Below, piece by piece: positions 27,223-36,458 of a stretch of 64,000 bases of DNA. The translations under genes were made by a program, and so were the position numbers. Below the pieces are notes generated by a model that did not search any database, was not told where the DNA came from, and saw nothing but the letters and a program-made list of their open reading frames with translations. The stretch is from Planctomycetaceae bacterium. Lineage in GTDB: Bacteria > Planctomycetota > Phycisphaerae > Tepidisphaerales > Tepidisphaeraceae. How positions within the stretch are numbered: the first letter of the stretch is position 1; each line of letters begins with the position of its first letter. The stretch lies in contig JAIYCY010000032.1 in NCBI GenBank assembly GCA_027487775.1, forward strand, positions 124,001-188,000, read 5' to 3'.

Positions 27223-28035
27223 ATGAACCATCGCGACTATCTCGTTCCGCCCGCCCGACCGCGTCCGCCTGCGGTTGCGATCCGCTGCGACGACGCCGGC
27301 ACTTCCATCGACGCCACGCGCGGTTGCCTGCTCGCCACACGGGACGGGATCGCCCGCAACATCTCGCTCCTATGCACAGCCCCCGACTTCGAACGATCCG
27401 CCGAGATGCTGAGCCACCTCGATTCCCGTCAAGTGCTGCTCGGCTTTCATGCTGCCATCAATTGCGAATGGCACAACGTCTATTGGCCCAGCGTCGCGTC
27501 GCCCGATCGCGTCCGATCGCTCCTCACTGACCAAGGTCATCTCACGCGATCCCCGAACGATCTCCAATCCCACCCGCCTGATCCTGATCATCTCCGTATC
27601 GAACTCACCGCCCAACTCGACCGCGCCGCTCGCTGCGGTATTCAATTCGACTACATCGACGAACACATGAACTTCTCCAGACTGCCTGGCTTCCGACAGG
27701 TCGTCCACGACTTCGCCCGCCGACACGGCCTGCTCGACGTCAACGCGCGCACCGATCTTTATGGCCATGCAGATCTCGCCTCCCCGCATGCCTTCCTCCA
27801 TTCGATCCGATCTGGGTCCAAATCGCCCGGAATCTTGGTATTCCACCCCGTCGTTGATTCTCCTCTCTCAAGGCGATTCTACCTCGATCCGGCCCGACCC
27901 GATGCCGTGTCCGTCGCCCGTGACGCCGAGCGGCGCCTGCTCACCGATCCGCTGCTCATCGATTCACTTTCCATCGATTTTGAATCCCTCACCCTGGGAC
28001 GCCTCTTTGCCTTATCCGATCCCGATGTAGCATGA
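27223..28035 (+). CDS. ChbG/YdjC-like carbohydrate deacetylase
   Basis: A 270-residue protein of the YdjC family, which deacetylates N-acetylated oligosaccharides such as chitobiose. Likely metal-site segments are visible: RCDDAG (Asp), GFHAAIN (His) and DEHMNF (His). The start at 27223 avoids overlap with fpg and leaves a 17-base gap; the same frame is open into fpg but is not conserved there. It ends 7 bases before the next gene, indicating one transcript. Substrate is unknown. Confidence 0.78.
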   Translation: MNHRDYLVPPARPRPPAVAIRCDDAGTSIDATRGCLLATRDGIARNISLLCTAPDFERSAEMLSHLDSRQVLLGFHAAINCEWHNVYWPSVASPDRVRSLLTDQGHLTRSPNDLQSHPPDPDHLRIELTAQLDRAARCGIQFDYIDEHMNFSRLPGFRQVVHDFARRHGLLDVNARTDLYGHADLASPHAFLHSIRSGSKSPGILVFHPVVDSPLSRRFYLDPARPDAVSVARDAERRLLTDPLLIDSLSIDFESLTLGRLFALSDPDVA

Positions 28036-28042
28036 TCGAAGT

Positions 28043-31039
28043 ATGAACCGCCCGCTTCCTCAGATCGAATCTTCAGCTCGTGTACAACTCGATCGCGCCG
28101 CCCTCGATGCGTTGCTCTCGGTTGGTTGCGAGATCCGGACGTCGCAGCATGACCGACTTCTCTACGCCACCGACGCCTCTCTCTACCAGGTGGAACCGCT
28201 CGCCGTCGCGCTGCCGCGGAGCGCTGACGACGTCGCGGAGGTGCTTCGCATCTGTAATGAGCACCGCATACCGCTGATCCCGCGCGGCGGCGGCACGAGC
28301 CTTGCCGGTCAGGGCACCAACCGCGCGATCGTCCTTGATCTGTCGATGACCCAGCGTCGCGTGCTCGATGTTGACGAAACGTCCAAGCGATGCCGCGTTG
28401 AAGTCGGACTTTCGATCGATGAACTCAATCGCACGCTAAAGCCGCGAGGACTTTTCTTCGCTCCTGACCCGGCCACCAGTGCGCAATGTGCGATCGGCGG
28501 CGCGATCGGCAATAACGCCGCCGGCGCGCGTTCGATCAAGTACGGCCGCACGAGCGAGAATGTCGCAGGCCTGGAACTCGCCCTCGTCAGCGGCGAGCGC
28601 GTCCCGCTCGCGCCCGGCGCGGGTCGCCGATCGGTCGCCGCTCTGCGTCTTGCCGACGCGGTCGCCCATCTGGTGCGCGAGTACGCCGATCTGATTCGCA
28701 CACGATTTCCCAAGACCATCCGCCGCAACGCTGGTTACGGTCTCGATCTGATCCTGCAGCAACTCGATGCCGGCGTCCCACACGAAGACCTCGATCTCTC
28801 AGGTGTGATCTGCGGTTCCGAGGGCACGCTGGGCGTCGTCACCGTAGCAACGCTCAAGTTGCACCCGATTCCGGCGGCGCGTGGGCTTGCGCTCGTGTCG
28901 TTTCCGTCCGTGGATGCCTCGATGGATTCGGTCGTGCCGATCCTCTCGACACATCCGAGCGCGGTAGAGCTCCTGGATGATGTCGTCATGGGCGCGGCGG
29001 CCAACAACAACGAGTGCCGCGCCTATTTGGAACTCGTTGAACCGATTGACGGTCGGGTTCCCAGCGCGTTGTTGTTCGTCGAGTACGAAGTCACGCAAGG
29101 CCCAGATCAACTCAACGCATGTTATGAGTCGCTTCGACGTGTCGTGCCGAAGGCGGCCATGCGGTGCTACACCGATGCGGCATCGATGACGCGTGCCTGG
29201 GCGCTCCGCAAGGCGGGTGAGCCGCTGCTGCACGGACTGGCGGGCGATCGCAAGCCGCAGACCTTTGTCGAGGACAATGCGGTTCCGGTCGAGAATCTCG
29301 CTCGCTTCGTACGTGAGTTCCGCGCGATCGTCGAAAGGCACGGCACAACCGCAGCCTACTACGCGCACGCATCGGTCGGCGTTCTACACGTCAGGCCTCT
29401 TGTTAACATGCACGATCCCGCCGACCGAGAGATGCTCCGGAGGATTGCTGTCGAAGTCGCTGACCTCGCGCGCGACTGCGGCGGGGTCATGAGCGGCGAG
29501 CACGGCGACGGTCGCGTGCGAGGTCCACTCCTCGAACGCTACTACGGCCCCGAGTTGATGAACGCCTTCAAGCGGCTCAAAGCAATCTTTGATCCCCATT
29601 CGATCCTCAATCCCGGCATGATCGTCGGAGCCGGTCCCATCGAATCGATCACAAGCAACCTGCGAAGCGATCACGTCGATGCAGGCAGCGATCCAGACAA
29701 GATCGATACGTTTTACAACTACGACGATCAGCACGGCTTTCGCGGCGCAGTCGAGATGTGCAACGGCGCGGGCGTATGCCGCAAGACCGCAGTCGGCACG
29801 ATGTGCCCGAGCTATCGCGCAACGCTCGACGAACGTCACGCCACGCGCGGCCGCGGTAACGCGCTGCGTCTGGCGATCTCGGGGCAGTTTTCTGCATCGT
29901 CCAAGGACTCCGTCGCGTCATCGACTCAAACATCAGGGCCGAAGCAGCCCAACTTTAGCGATCCCGACACACTTGAAACGCTGAACCTTTGCCTCGCCTG
30001 CAAGGCGTGCAAGAGCGAATGCCCGAGCAACGTGGATATCGCACGGCTCAAGGCGGAGTATCTCGCACAAAGCTATCGCGCCTCGAGCCGCACACCGCTG
30101 AAGGCCAAGCTTTTCGGCCACGTTCGCACACTGAATCGCCTCGGTGCGATCGCGCCGGGTCTGAGCAACTTCTTCAATTCACTCTCACCCGTTCGAGCCA
30201 TTCTCAATCGCTTGATGCACCTCGCGCCCCAGCGCACGCTGCCTACCTACGCGCGATCGCTTTACGCTGGCAACGCTCACAGAGCACGCTTGCCCGCATC
30301 GACGTCCAAGCCCGTGGTCGCGCTGTATGCCGACTGCTTTTCGACCTACAACGATCCGCACATCGGGCGAAGCGCGATTCGCGTGCTTGAAGCGCTTGGA
30401 TACGAAGTGCTGCTGCCACGCGTCGGATGCTGCGGGCGCGCGATGATGAGCACCGGCATCCTCCCCGACGCGATTCGATCCGCCGACGCGACGATCGAAT
30501 TGCTTCGTCCCTACATTGAGAATGATCAAGTCCGCGCGATCCTTGTCATCGAGCCAAGCTGTCTAGCGAGTTTCAAGGACGACTGGCTTCTGCTTGAAAT
30601 GACCGCGCCCAAAAGTCTTCGCAAGCGGCTGGCGGAGAAGTCGATGATGGTTGAGGAGTTTGTCGATCGGGCATGGGACGAACATCCGGCGAGGCCGACG
30701 TTTTCGCGTGTTGCAGATGAGGTGATTTTGCACGGGCATTGTCATCAGAAGGCGCTTTGGGGCGACGGTTCGACGGCAGCGGCGCTGAAACGCGTGGCCG
30801 AGCGTGTTCAGGTTCTGCCCAGCGGATGTTGCGGGATGGCGGGCAGTTTTGGATACGACGCGGACAAGTACGAGCTTTCGATGAAGGTCGGCGAACTCTC
30901 AGTCTTTCCGCCGATACGCGAAAGCCCGAACGCCATCGTCTGCGCCCCCGGCACCAGTTGCCGACATCAAATCCACGACGGGACGCAACGGTCCGCCCTG
31001 CATCCGATTGAATTGCTCGAGAGGGTCATTTGCCGGTGA
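28043..31039 (+). CDS. FAD-linked oxidase/Fe-S oxidoreductase fusion (YdiJ-like)
   Basis: A 998-residue fusion. The N-terminal half is an FAD-binding PCMH-type oxidase (IPRGGGTSLAGQGTNRAIVL, GGAIGNNAAGARSIKYG, MSGEHGDGRVRGP). The C-terminal half carries two ferredoxin-like cysteine clusters (CNGAGVCRKTAVGTMCPSY and CLACKACKSECPSN) and two CCG segments (VGCCGRAMM, SGCCGMAGSF), as in GlpC/GlcF. Length and order match E. coli YdiJ, described as a D-2-hydroxyglutarate dehydrogenase, and related D-lactate dehydrogenases. The exact 2-hydroxyacid substrate is not readable. It is probably membrane-associated and passes electrons to quinone. It is the last gene of the fpg run. Confidence 0.9.
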   Translation: MNRPLPQIESSARVQLDRAALDALLSVGCEIRTSQHDRLLYATDASLYQVEPLAVALPRSADDVAEVLRICNEHRIPLIPRGGGTSLAGQGTNRAIVLDLSMTQRRVLDVDETSKRCRVEVGLSIDELNRTLKPRGLFFAPDPATSAQCAIGGAIGNNAAGARSIKYGRTSENVAGLELALVSGERVPLAPGAGRRSVAALRLADAVAHLVREYADLIRTRFPKTIRRNAGYGLDLILQQLDAGVPHEDLDLSGVICGSEGTLGVVTVATLKLHPIPAARGLALVSFPSVDASMDSVVPILSTHPSAVELLDDVVMGAAANNNECRAYLELVEPIDGRVPSALLFVEYEVTQGPDQLNACYESLRRVVPKAAMRCYTDAASMTRAWALRKAGEPLLHGLAGDRKPQTFVEDNAVPVENLARFVREFRAIVERHGTTAAYYAHASVGVLHVRPLVNMHDPADREMLRRIAVEVADLARDCGGVMSGEHGDGRVRGPLLERYYGPELMNAFKRLKAIFDPHSILNPGMIVGAGPIESITSNLRSDHVDAGSDPDKIDTFYNYDDQHGFRGAVEMCNGAGVCRKTAVGTMCPSYRATLDERHATRGRGNALRLAISGQFSASSKDSVASSTQTSGPKQPNFSDPDTLETLNLCLACKACKSECPSNVDIARLKAEYLAQSYRASSRTPLKAKLFGHVRTLNRLGAIAPGLSNFFNSLSPVRAILNRLMHLAPQRTLPTYARSLYAGNAHRARLPASTSKPVVALYADCFSTYNDPHIGRSAIRVLEALGYEVLLPRVGCCGRAMMSTGILPDAIRSADATIELLRPYIENDQVRAILVIEPSCLASFKDDWLLLEMTAPKSLRKRLAEKSMMVEEFVDRAWDEHPARPTFSRVADEVILHGHCHQKALWGDGSTAAALKRVAERVQVLPSGCCGMAGSFGYDADKYELSMKVGELSVFPPIRESPNAIVCAPGTSCRHQIHDGTQRSALHPIELLERVICR

Positions 31040-31150
31040 CCGTGTTTGTCACCATCCGCTGACTGCCAGGTCACTGCGCGCCGGCTTTCGAGGAGCAGAT
31101 CATCAAATCAACGAGGATAGCCGACGACTTTGGGTGTGCGTCGGCTCCCA

Positions 31151-33349
31151 TCAATGCGTCAGTCCGACAGAGAAGAGCGTGAATGCGTACTGCCTCGCGA
31201 TCTCGCGCATCGCTCCGCTGCGACCGCTCGGACCCTGATGTCCGCCGCTCATGTTCATGCTGAGAAGCGTGAGCCGATCGTCGGTGCGTGTCGCTCGCAA
31301 TCGCGCGACATACTTGGCAGGCTCCCAATACATCACCTGTCCGTCGTTGTAACTGGAGTAGACCAGCACGTCCGGATACCTTACTGCACGGATGTTATCG
31401 TACGGGCTGTAGCGTCTCATCACCTCAAAATACGGCTTATCTTTCGGATCTCCCCACTCAAAGAATTCCTGCGTTGTTAGCGGCAGCGACTCATCGAGCA
31501 TCGTGTTGATGACGTCCACAAACGGCACGCCGATCAGTGCTGCCTGACAGATGCCCGGCTCCATGTTCAGCACCGCCCCCACCGTCAACCCGCCCGCACT
31601 GGCACCGGTTAGGACGAGCGTCTCGCGCGATGTGATGCCCTGCTCAAGAAGTGCGTTCACGCACGCGATCGTGTCGGTGAACGTCGTCTCCTTTTTCAAA
31701 AACTTCGCCTCATCATGCCAGCCTCGTCCGCCCTCCGCGCCGCCTCGCACGTGAGCGATTGCAAATCCCATCCCGCGATTCAAGAGGCTCAGCCGCGTCT
31801 CGTCCCACCAGGGCCAGTTCGAAATGCCGTACGCGCCGTACACCTCAAGCAGCAACGGCTTAGGTCCGTTGCGGTGATCGCGATGTCGCACCAGCGTGAT
31901 CGGGATTTTCGTTCCGTCGCTCGCCGTCGCTTCGATTCGCTCTTGCACGAGCGTCTCCGGGTCATAGCCGGGTACATCGCGTTCCTTCAGCACTCGAATC
32001 TCTCCGCTGAGCAGGTCGAGTTCGCATGTCCGAGTCGGAGTGGCGAGCGATTCGTAGCTGAATCGAAACGCGTCGGACTCATAGCGATGATTTTCACCAG
32101 ACGTGATCATGTAGGAGACCTCGCCCATGTCGACCGGATCGAGCCTGCCCTGTTCCAGGTTCAGTCGACCGAGCATCTGACGCGCGTTTTCGACGTAGAT
32201 CACAACGACGCCAAGCTCGAAGATTTCGACCGACTCGAGTAATCGCCCCGCCACATGCGGCAGCACTTCCTGAGGGTTTTCGAATCGAGTTTCGGTCGGC
32301 TTGCTGATGACAGTGTCTGGCAGCGACAGCAGGCGAAAATCGCGGCCCGCATCATCGGAGAGAATCAGAAATCGTCCGCCCGTCAAACGGCGCGGGTGGC
32401 TTCGTTGATGATCGACAAAGTCCATCACGCCCTCCCGACGCGGACGAAGTTCGATCGGCTGGGCGTCCGCATCCATCGCCGGGATCAATCGCGTCTCGGC
32501 GGCGTTGTAACTGGTGATGTTCACAAGCATGTACGCGTCGGATCGCGACCGTTGGACATTGATATCAAAGGCCGTATCCGACTCCTCGATCACCAGTTCC
32601 GGCTCATCGGCACGAATGGAATAATTCGCCTCGAGCGGCCGGGACTTCGGAAGATCAAGTGTTCTCCTGAAAAGTTTGTCGCTGCGTCCGGCATCGTTAC
32701 GTGTGGTGTAGTAGATCGTTTTCCCGTCCGCCGCCCACGCAAAGCTGCTGATATCCTCCGCGAGGTTGATCGCGCGATCTGTCTCGCCGACCGGAGCGAC
32801 ATAGAGCCCCAGCGTCAGGTCTCCGACAACATCCACCGCATACGCGATCCAATGGCCGTCCAAAGAAGGCTGGTAGGAGTCGAGCGCCACATACGCCTGA
32901 TCCTTCGCGAGGCGATTGACGTCCAGCACCAACTCAGGCTCGCCGTCTACTTCATCCACCGGCCGACGCACGAAGCGTTCGTGCTCGTCGTCGGCCTCGA
33001 AGACGTAGCTATAGATAAAGTCACCGATGCGGTGCGGCACGGATTCGTCATCGGCATCGAGGTGCGATTCAAACTCGTTGATCAATCGTTGCTCAAGTCC
33101 TCGTTGCGGCGCGAGCATGCGATCGGTGAAGCGATTCTCGGCGTCCAGATGTGCGAGCACCTCGGGCGAATCGCGGTCGCGCATCCAGGCGTACGGGTCG
33201 ACCATCGTCAGGCCGTGCAGATTCACCCGAACGTCCTCGACGTGCGGGGTCGGCGCCGCAGGGCGACAGCCGTGTATTGCAAGCGACAGAATCGCCAGCA
33301 AGGCCAGCGTCAATCGCTGAAACATGAAGTCCGTTATTCGATGAATCAT
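31151..33349 (-). CDS. prolyl oligopeptidase family (S9) lipoprotein, oligopeptidase-B-like
   Basis: A 732-residue serine peptidase with an N-terminal beta-propeller and a C-terminal alpha/beta hydrolase domain. The catalytic triad is visible: Ser in LTGASAGGLT, Asp in SSYNDGQV, His in MSGGHQGP. Oligopeptidase-B-like landmarks include AHVRGGAEGGRGWHD. The N-terminus has a lipoprotein-type signal (hydrophobic run ending LSLAIHGC), so it is probably anchored in an envelope membrane, unlike the usual cytosolic enzyme. The ATG at 33349 is preferred over a TTG at 33361 next to the upstream stop; an ATG at 33325 is also possible. Confidence 0.9.
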   Translation of the reverse strand: MIHRITDFMFQRLTLALLAILSLAIHGCRPAAPTPHVEDVRVNLHGLTMVDPYAWMRDRDSPEVLAHLDAENRFTDRMLAPQRGLEQRLINEFESHLDADDESVPHRIGDFIYSYVFEADDEHERFVRRPVDEVDGEPELVLDVNRLAKDQAYVALDSYQPSLDGHWIAYAVDVVGDLTLGLYVAPVGETDRAINLAEDISSFAWAADGKTIYYTTRNDAGRSDKLFRRTLDLPKSRPLEANYSIRADEPELVIEESDTAFDINVQRSRSDAYMLVNITSYNAAETRLIPAMDADAQPIELRPRREGVMDFVDHQRSHPRRLTGGRFLILSDDAGRDFRLLSLPDTVISKPTETRFENPQEVLPHVAGRLLESVEIFELGVVVIYVENARQMLGRLNLEQGRLDPVDMGEVSYMITSGENHRYESDAFRFSYESLATPTRTCELDLLSGEIRVLKERDVPGYDPETLVQERIEATASDGTKIPITLVRHRDHRNGPKPLLLEVYGAYGISNWPWWDETRLSLLNRGMGFAIAHVRGGAEGGRGWHDEAKFLKKETTFTDTIACVNALLEQGITSRETLVLTGASAGGLTVGAVLNMEPGICQAALIGVPFVDVINTMLDESLPLTTQEFFEWGDPKDKPYFEVMRRYSPYDNIRAVRYPDVLVYSSYNDGQVMYWEPAKYVARLRATRTDDRLTLLSMNMSGGHQGPSGRSGAMREIARQYAFTLFSVGLTH

Positions 33350-33361
33350 GACAATGTCCAA

Positions 33362-34036
33362 TCACTTATCCTTTTCAGCCCAGAGGTACCACGACGCCAC
33401 GCTGCGCCACGGTCGCCAGCGATCTGCAAAGTCGGCGATCATCTTGGGCGCGGGTCGCTCGGCAAATGTCTTGGGCCAGAGTCGAAAGACGCTTTCACGG
33501 ATTCCCAGATCGTCGATCGGCCAGATGTCTGGCCTTCCGAGTGAAAAGATCAGGAGCATTTCGGCGGTCCATTGACCGATGCCCTTGACCTGCGTGACGC
33601 AGGCGATGACTTCTTCGTCGGTCATTCGCGAAAGGCGCCTGGCTGGGACCGTGCCATCGGAAAAGCAGCGAGCCAGGTCATGCATGTAGCCACGTTTTTG
33701 TCGTGACAGGCCACATCCTCGGATGTCGTCGTCGTTTGCGGTGGTGAGGAAGTTGAGCAGTCGCTCGGGCGTTGGTCGTTGCCGCGGGAACTTGGCAGCC
33801 AGTTTGCGGTACATCGAGTCGGCGGCTTTCACGCTGACCTGCTGGCTCAGGATCGATTGCACGAGCGTCACGAATGGCTCCCCGCGCGGCCTGAGCGTGC
33901 AGGGCCCGATCCGCCGAATCAGCTTCCCCATCACTCGATCCTTTGAAAGATGCCGCACCGCCTCCGCCCACGGCTCGTGCCCATCGACACCCCCATCGAC
34001 ATCACCCTCTGCGTCATGACCGTTATCAAACCACAT
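33362..34036 (-). CDS. DNA-3-methyladenine glycosylase (AlkA-like HhH-GPD)
   Basis: A 224-residue helix-hairpin-helix base-excision glycosylase. The HhH-GPD motif is complete (TQVKGIGQWTAEMLLIFSLG) and is followed by the catalytic Asp (WPIDDLGI). LVQSILSQQVSVKAAD is the typical first helix pair. No Fe-S cysteine cluster is present, which supports alkylated-base removal (AlkA/MAG) over EndoIII/MutY. The start may be ATG 34036 or GTG 34042. Its stop lies just before the S9 peptidase start, so the two may share a transcript. Confidence 0.9.
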   Translation of the reverse strand: MWFDNGHDAEGDVDGGVDGHEPWAEAVRHLSKDRVMGKLIRRIGPCTLRPRGEPFVTLVQSILSQQVSVKAADSMYRKLAAKFPRQRPTPERLLNFLTTANDDDIRGCGLSRQKRGYMHDLARCFSDGTVPARRLSRMTDEEVIACVTQVKGIGQWTAEMLLIFSLGRPDIWPIDDLGIRESVFRLWPKTFAERPAPKMIADFADRWRPWRSVASWYLWAEKDK

Positions 34037-34157
34037 GCCCACCCATCATCCCGACGAATCCGTTCCGCTCAACCTCACGAACGGAAGATCTGATTCTGAC
34101 GACTGACAGCTCACCACCAAGAGCTTCTAACCACCAGCAACTTCCCAAAATGGCACG

Positions 34158-34194
34158 CGGGCCGGCGTCTTGGGAGACGTCGGCCCGGGGTTTT
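34158..34194 (+). terminator. strong Rho-independent-type hairpin without an upstream gene
   Basis: A 13-bp stem (CGGGCCGGCGTCT / AGACGTCGGCCCG, one G-U pair) closes a 4-base loop and is followed by GGGTTTT on the plus strand. No plus-strand gene ends upstream, so it may end a small RNA. Confidence 0.65.
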
Positions 34195-34310
34195 CATCGG
34201 GTACCTTTTAGGGGGGGGTCGGGCTGCGGTGCGGTACCCTCAGAAGGAAGCTTGGTTGTAGATCAATTCTTGCCTGACCCCCACACCTTATCATCGGACT
34301 ATTCAGTCCG

Positions 34311-34351
34311 CAATTGAAAAGACCCGCGTGCGACGCTTTGTCGCACACGGG
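34311..34351 (-). terminator. terminator of the outer-membrane protein gene
   Basis: A 12-bp stem with one mismatch (CCCGCGTGCGAC / GTCGCACACGGG, loop GCTTT) lies 35 bases after the stop codon. It is followed on the minus strand by TCTTTTC. Confidence 0.8.
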
Positions 34352-34385
34352 CCTTGATCAGGGACGCCTCGTGACGATTTGAGTA

Positions 34386-35288
34386 TCAGAATTCATAGAC
34401 GACGCTGAAGGTCAGACGCCAGCCGTAGAGGCTGTTGTCATCGCCACCGCTGCGAACCGGGACATCGACCGCGGCGCGGAAGCCGAGGTTTTGCCAGTCC
34501 GGACCGGGGCGGAATTCACCGCCCACGGTCGCGAGGATTTCGGAATCACCGCTGCCAAAGTTCGTCACGTCGACTCCGTTTAGCGTGTTGGTCGAGCCTT
34601 CATCGATGTAGTGATAGCCATGCAGCGCGACCACCGGGCTGAACCACGGTCCGAGGTAGTAGTCGGCCTGCAGGTGCCAACTGACCGACTGGCTGTCATC
34701 GACAGCACCTTCGCCGTCCTGGAAGTAGTAGTTGAGGGTCGCACCGAGGTGCAGCGGGCCGTAGCCTTTGTTGACACTGACCCACAGTCGCCATTCGTCG
34801 TTGTTCTGGAACACATCAGAGTCTCCGACCGGAAACTCATAGCCCAAGCCGGCAGCGGCAAACAGCTGATTTTCGTAGTCTTGATAGAACTGATACTTAA
34901 GGCCCGCGGCCACATCGTTCCAACCGCCACCGAGTCCGGTGTTGACGTCGGTATCAAACTGGAGATAGCCATCCTTGTAGGCGACCAACTGCAGTCGGTC
35001 GGTCAAGGCGACGCGAACCTGCAGCGCATAGACCTCGGCAGAGCCACCGAGATTGGAGAAGTCGTCGCCGAAATCGTGTCGAAGATACCACGCGCGCAGA
35101 TCGGTCGTGACGAACGAATCTTCGTGGAAGTAGGGTTGAGAGATCGGCTTGACCGCCTTGGCGTCGCGGCTTTGGTTTGCAAACGCTTCCGGGCGTCCAC
35201 CGAAGAGAACAAAATCTGCACTCGCGGACGACACCGTCCCCATCGCGACCGCCGCGGCACACAGGGCCGCCAACTTCGTAACTCGCAT
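34386..35288 (-). CDS. outer-membrane beta-barrel (porin-like) protein
   Basis: A 300-residue protein with a clear signal peptide (MRVTKLAALCAAAVAMGTVS, cleaved after SASA) and alternating aromatic/polar strands (LQLVAYKDGYLQF, LHLGATLNYYFQD, WHLQADYYLGPWF). It ends in a C-terminal aromatic residue (FSVVYEF), as outer-membrane barrels do. AAGGAG lies 6 bases before the start at 35288. Fifteen to sixteen short beta segments are plausible. A terminator follows directly. No specific substrate can be inferred. Confidence 0.8.
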   Translation of the reverse strand: MRVTKLAALCAAAVAMGTVSSASADFVLFGGRPEAFANQSRDAKAVKPISQPYFHEDSFVTTDLRAWYLRHDFGDDFSNLGGSAEVYALQVRVALTDRLQLVAYKDGYLQFDTDVNTGLGGGWNDVAAGLKYQFYQDYENQLFAAAGLGYEFPVGDSDVFQNNDEWRLWVSVNKGYGPLHLGATLNYYFQDGEGAVDDSQSVSWHLQADYYLGPWFSPVVALHGYHYIDEGSTNTLNGVDVTNFGSGDSEILATVGGEFRPGPDWQNLGFRAAVDVPVRSGGDDNSLYGWRLTFSVVYEF

Positions 35289-35479
35289 CGCAAGCTCCTT
35301 CCTGATCACTCCTGCCTCGGGCAGAAAAGGCGACGATCGACACCGACCGTCCGCGCCACATCCTAGCCCCGATCCACCGCTTGTCATGTCGGTCGATCTC
35401 AATACTCATCATCGGATGTTTTAGTCCTTTTTCTTCATCGTTGCAACTTTCCGCGTATCCGACGATGCTCTGCGGCAAC

Positions 35480-36418
35480 ATGTCGCACGCCGTCGAACTG
35501 ATCGGAGTCACCAAAACTTTCGGCTCTTACCGCGCGGTCGATACGCTCAGTCTTTGCGTGCCTACGGGTTCGATCTACGGATTCATCGGACCCAACGGGT
35601 CGGGCAAGACCACCAGCCTTCGGATGATCACCCGCATCTACGCACCCGACGCCGGTATCGTCCGCGTTCTGGGCACCGACACGCACGCTGCCTGCGATGA
35701 TCGCGTCGGATATCTCCCCGAGGAATCCGGCATCTACACAACGATGAAAGTCGGCGAACTGCTTTCCTTTTATGCACGACTCAAAGGGCATTCCCCTTCC
35801 CGTGCCGAGCTCGAAAACTGGCTAGAGCGTATCGAGCTGCCGGGCGTCCTCACGCGCCGCGTTCAGACTCTGAGCAAGGGCCAGCAGCAGAAAATCAAGT
35901 TCCTCGCCGTCGTCATCGCAAGGCCGCAGTTGCTCCTGCTCGACGAGCCCTTCAGCGGACTCGATCCGGTTAACGCGGTGGTCATTCGATCGCTGGTGCA
36001 AGAGCTCCGGCGCGACGGCGCGACGATCATCTTCTCCACCCACGACATGCGCGTCGCCGAGGAATTGTGTGATTTCGTCTTCATGATCTATCGCGGAAAG
36101 AAGGTTCTCGACGGCACGCTCGATGAAATCAAATCCAACTACGGGCAAGACGTCATCCGCGTGCGGCTTGGACAATCACCGATGACAACGGCTTCAATCA
36201 ATCTGCAAGCTGGTGATTTGCCCGGCGTACGGCAGATCATCGACCTCGGCAACATTCAGGAACTCCGCGTCGAAAGCTCAGCCGACACGCAGGCGATCCT
36301 CCGCGCCCTGATCGATCGCTGCCGCGTGGAACACTTCGAACGAACGACACCGAGTCTTCAGGACATCTTTGTCCGCATCGCTGCCCCTGATCGCGAGGCG
36401 ATCGCGACACTCGGATGA
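35480..36418 (+). CDS. ABC transporter ATP-binding protein (ABC-2/NatA type)
   Basis: A 312-residue ATPase with Walker A (GPNGSGKTTS), signature (LSKGQQQKIKF), Walker B (LLLLDEPFSGLD) and the C-terminal DUF4162-like extension seen in NatA/CcmA-type exporters. The usual ABC-2 permease does not follow; the next gene is an alkylguanine transferase 40 bases on. The start at 35480 is placed right before the conserved domain. ATG 35465 is an alternative, and neither has a clear ribosome-binding site. It is divergent from the porin-like gene (190-bp gap). Confidence 0.9.
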   Translation: MSHAVELIGVTKTFGSYRAVDTLSLCVPTGSIYGFIGPNGSGKTTSLRMITRIYAPDAGIVRVLGTDTHAACDDRVGYLPEESGIYTTMKVGELLSFYARLKGHSPSRAELENWLERIELPGVLTRRVQTLSKGQQQKIKFLAVVIARPQLLLLDEPFSGLDPVNAVVIRSLVQELRRDGATIIFSTHDMRVAEELCDFVFMIYRGKKVLDGTLDEIKSNYGQDVIRVRLGQSPMTTASINLQAGDLPGVRQIIDLGNIQELRVESSADTQAILRALIDRCRVEHFERTTPSLQDIFVRIAAPDREAIATLG

Positions 36419-36458
36419 ACTCGATCAACTTCATCAAGCCAATGAGAATGAGCAAAAG

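Larger units (their letters stand above)
34037..34385. other. intergenic region with three hairpins and a G8 tract
   Basis: A 349-bp gap with no supported gene. It holds a plus-strand terminator (34158-34194) with no annotated plus gene before it, a GGGTACC/GGTACCC inverted repeat flanking a run of eight G (34211-34218), a CGGACT/AGTCCG hairpin (34295-34310) and the porin terminator (34311-34351). Confidence 0.6.

Noticed and set aside
32255-33544. 429-aa plus-strand open frame
   Set aside because: Antisense to the S9 peptidase and the AlkA-like gene. No family resemblance.
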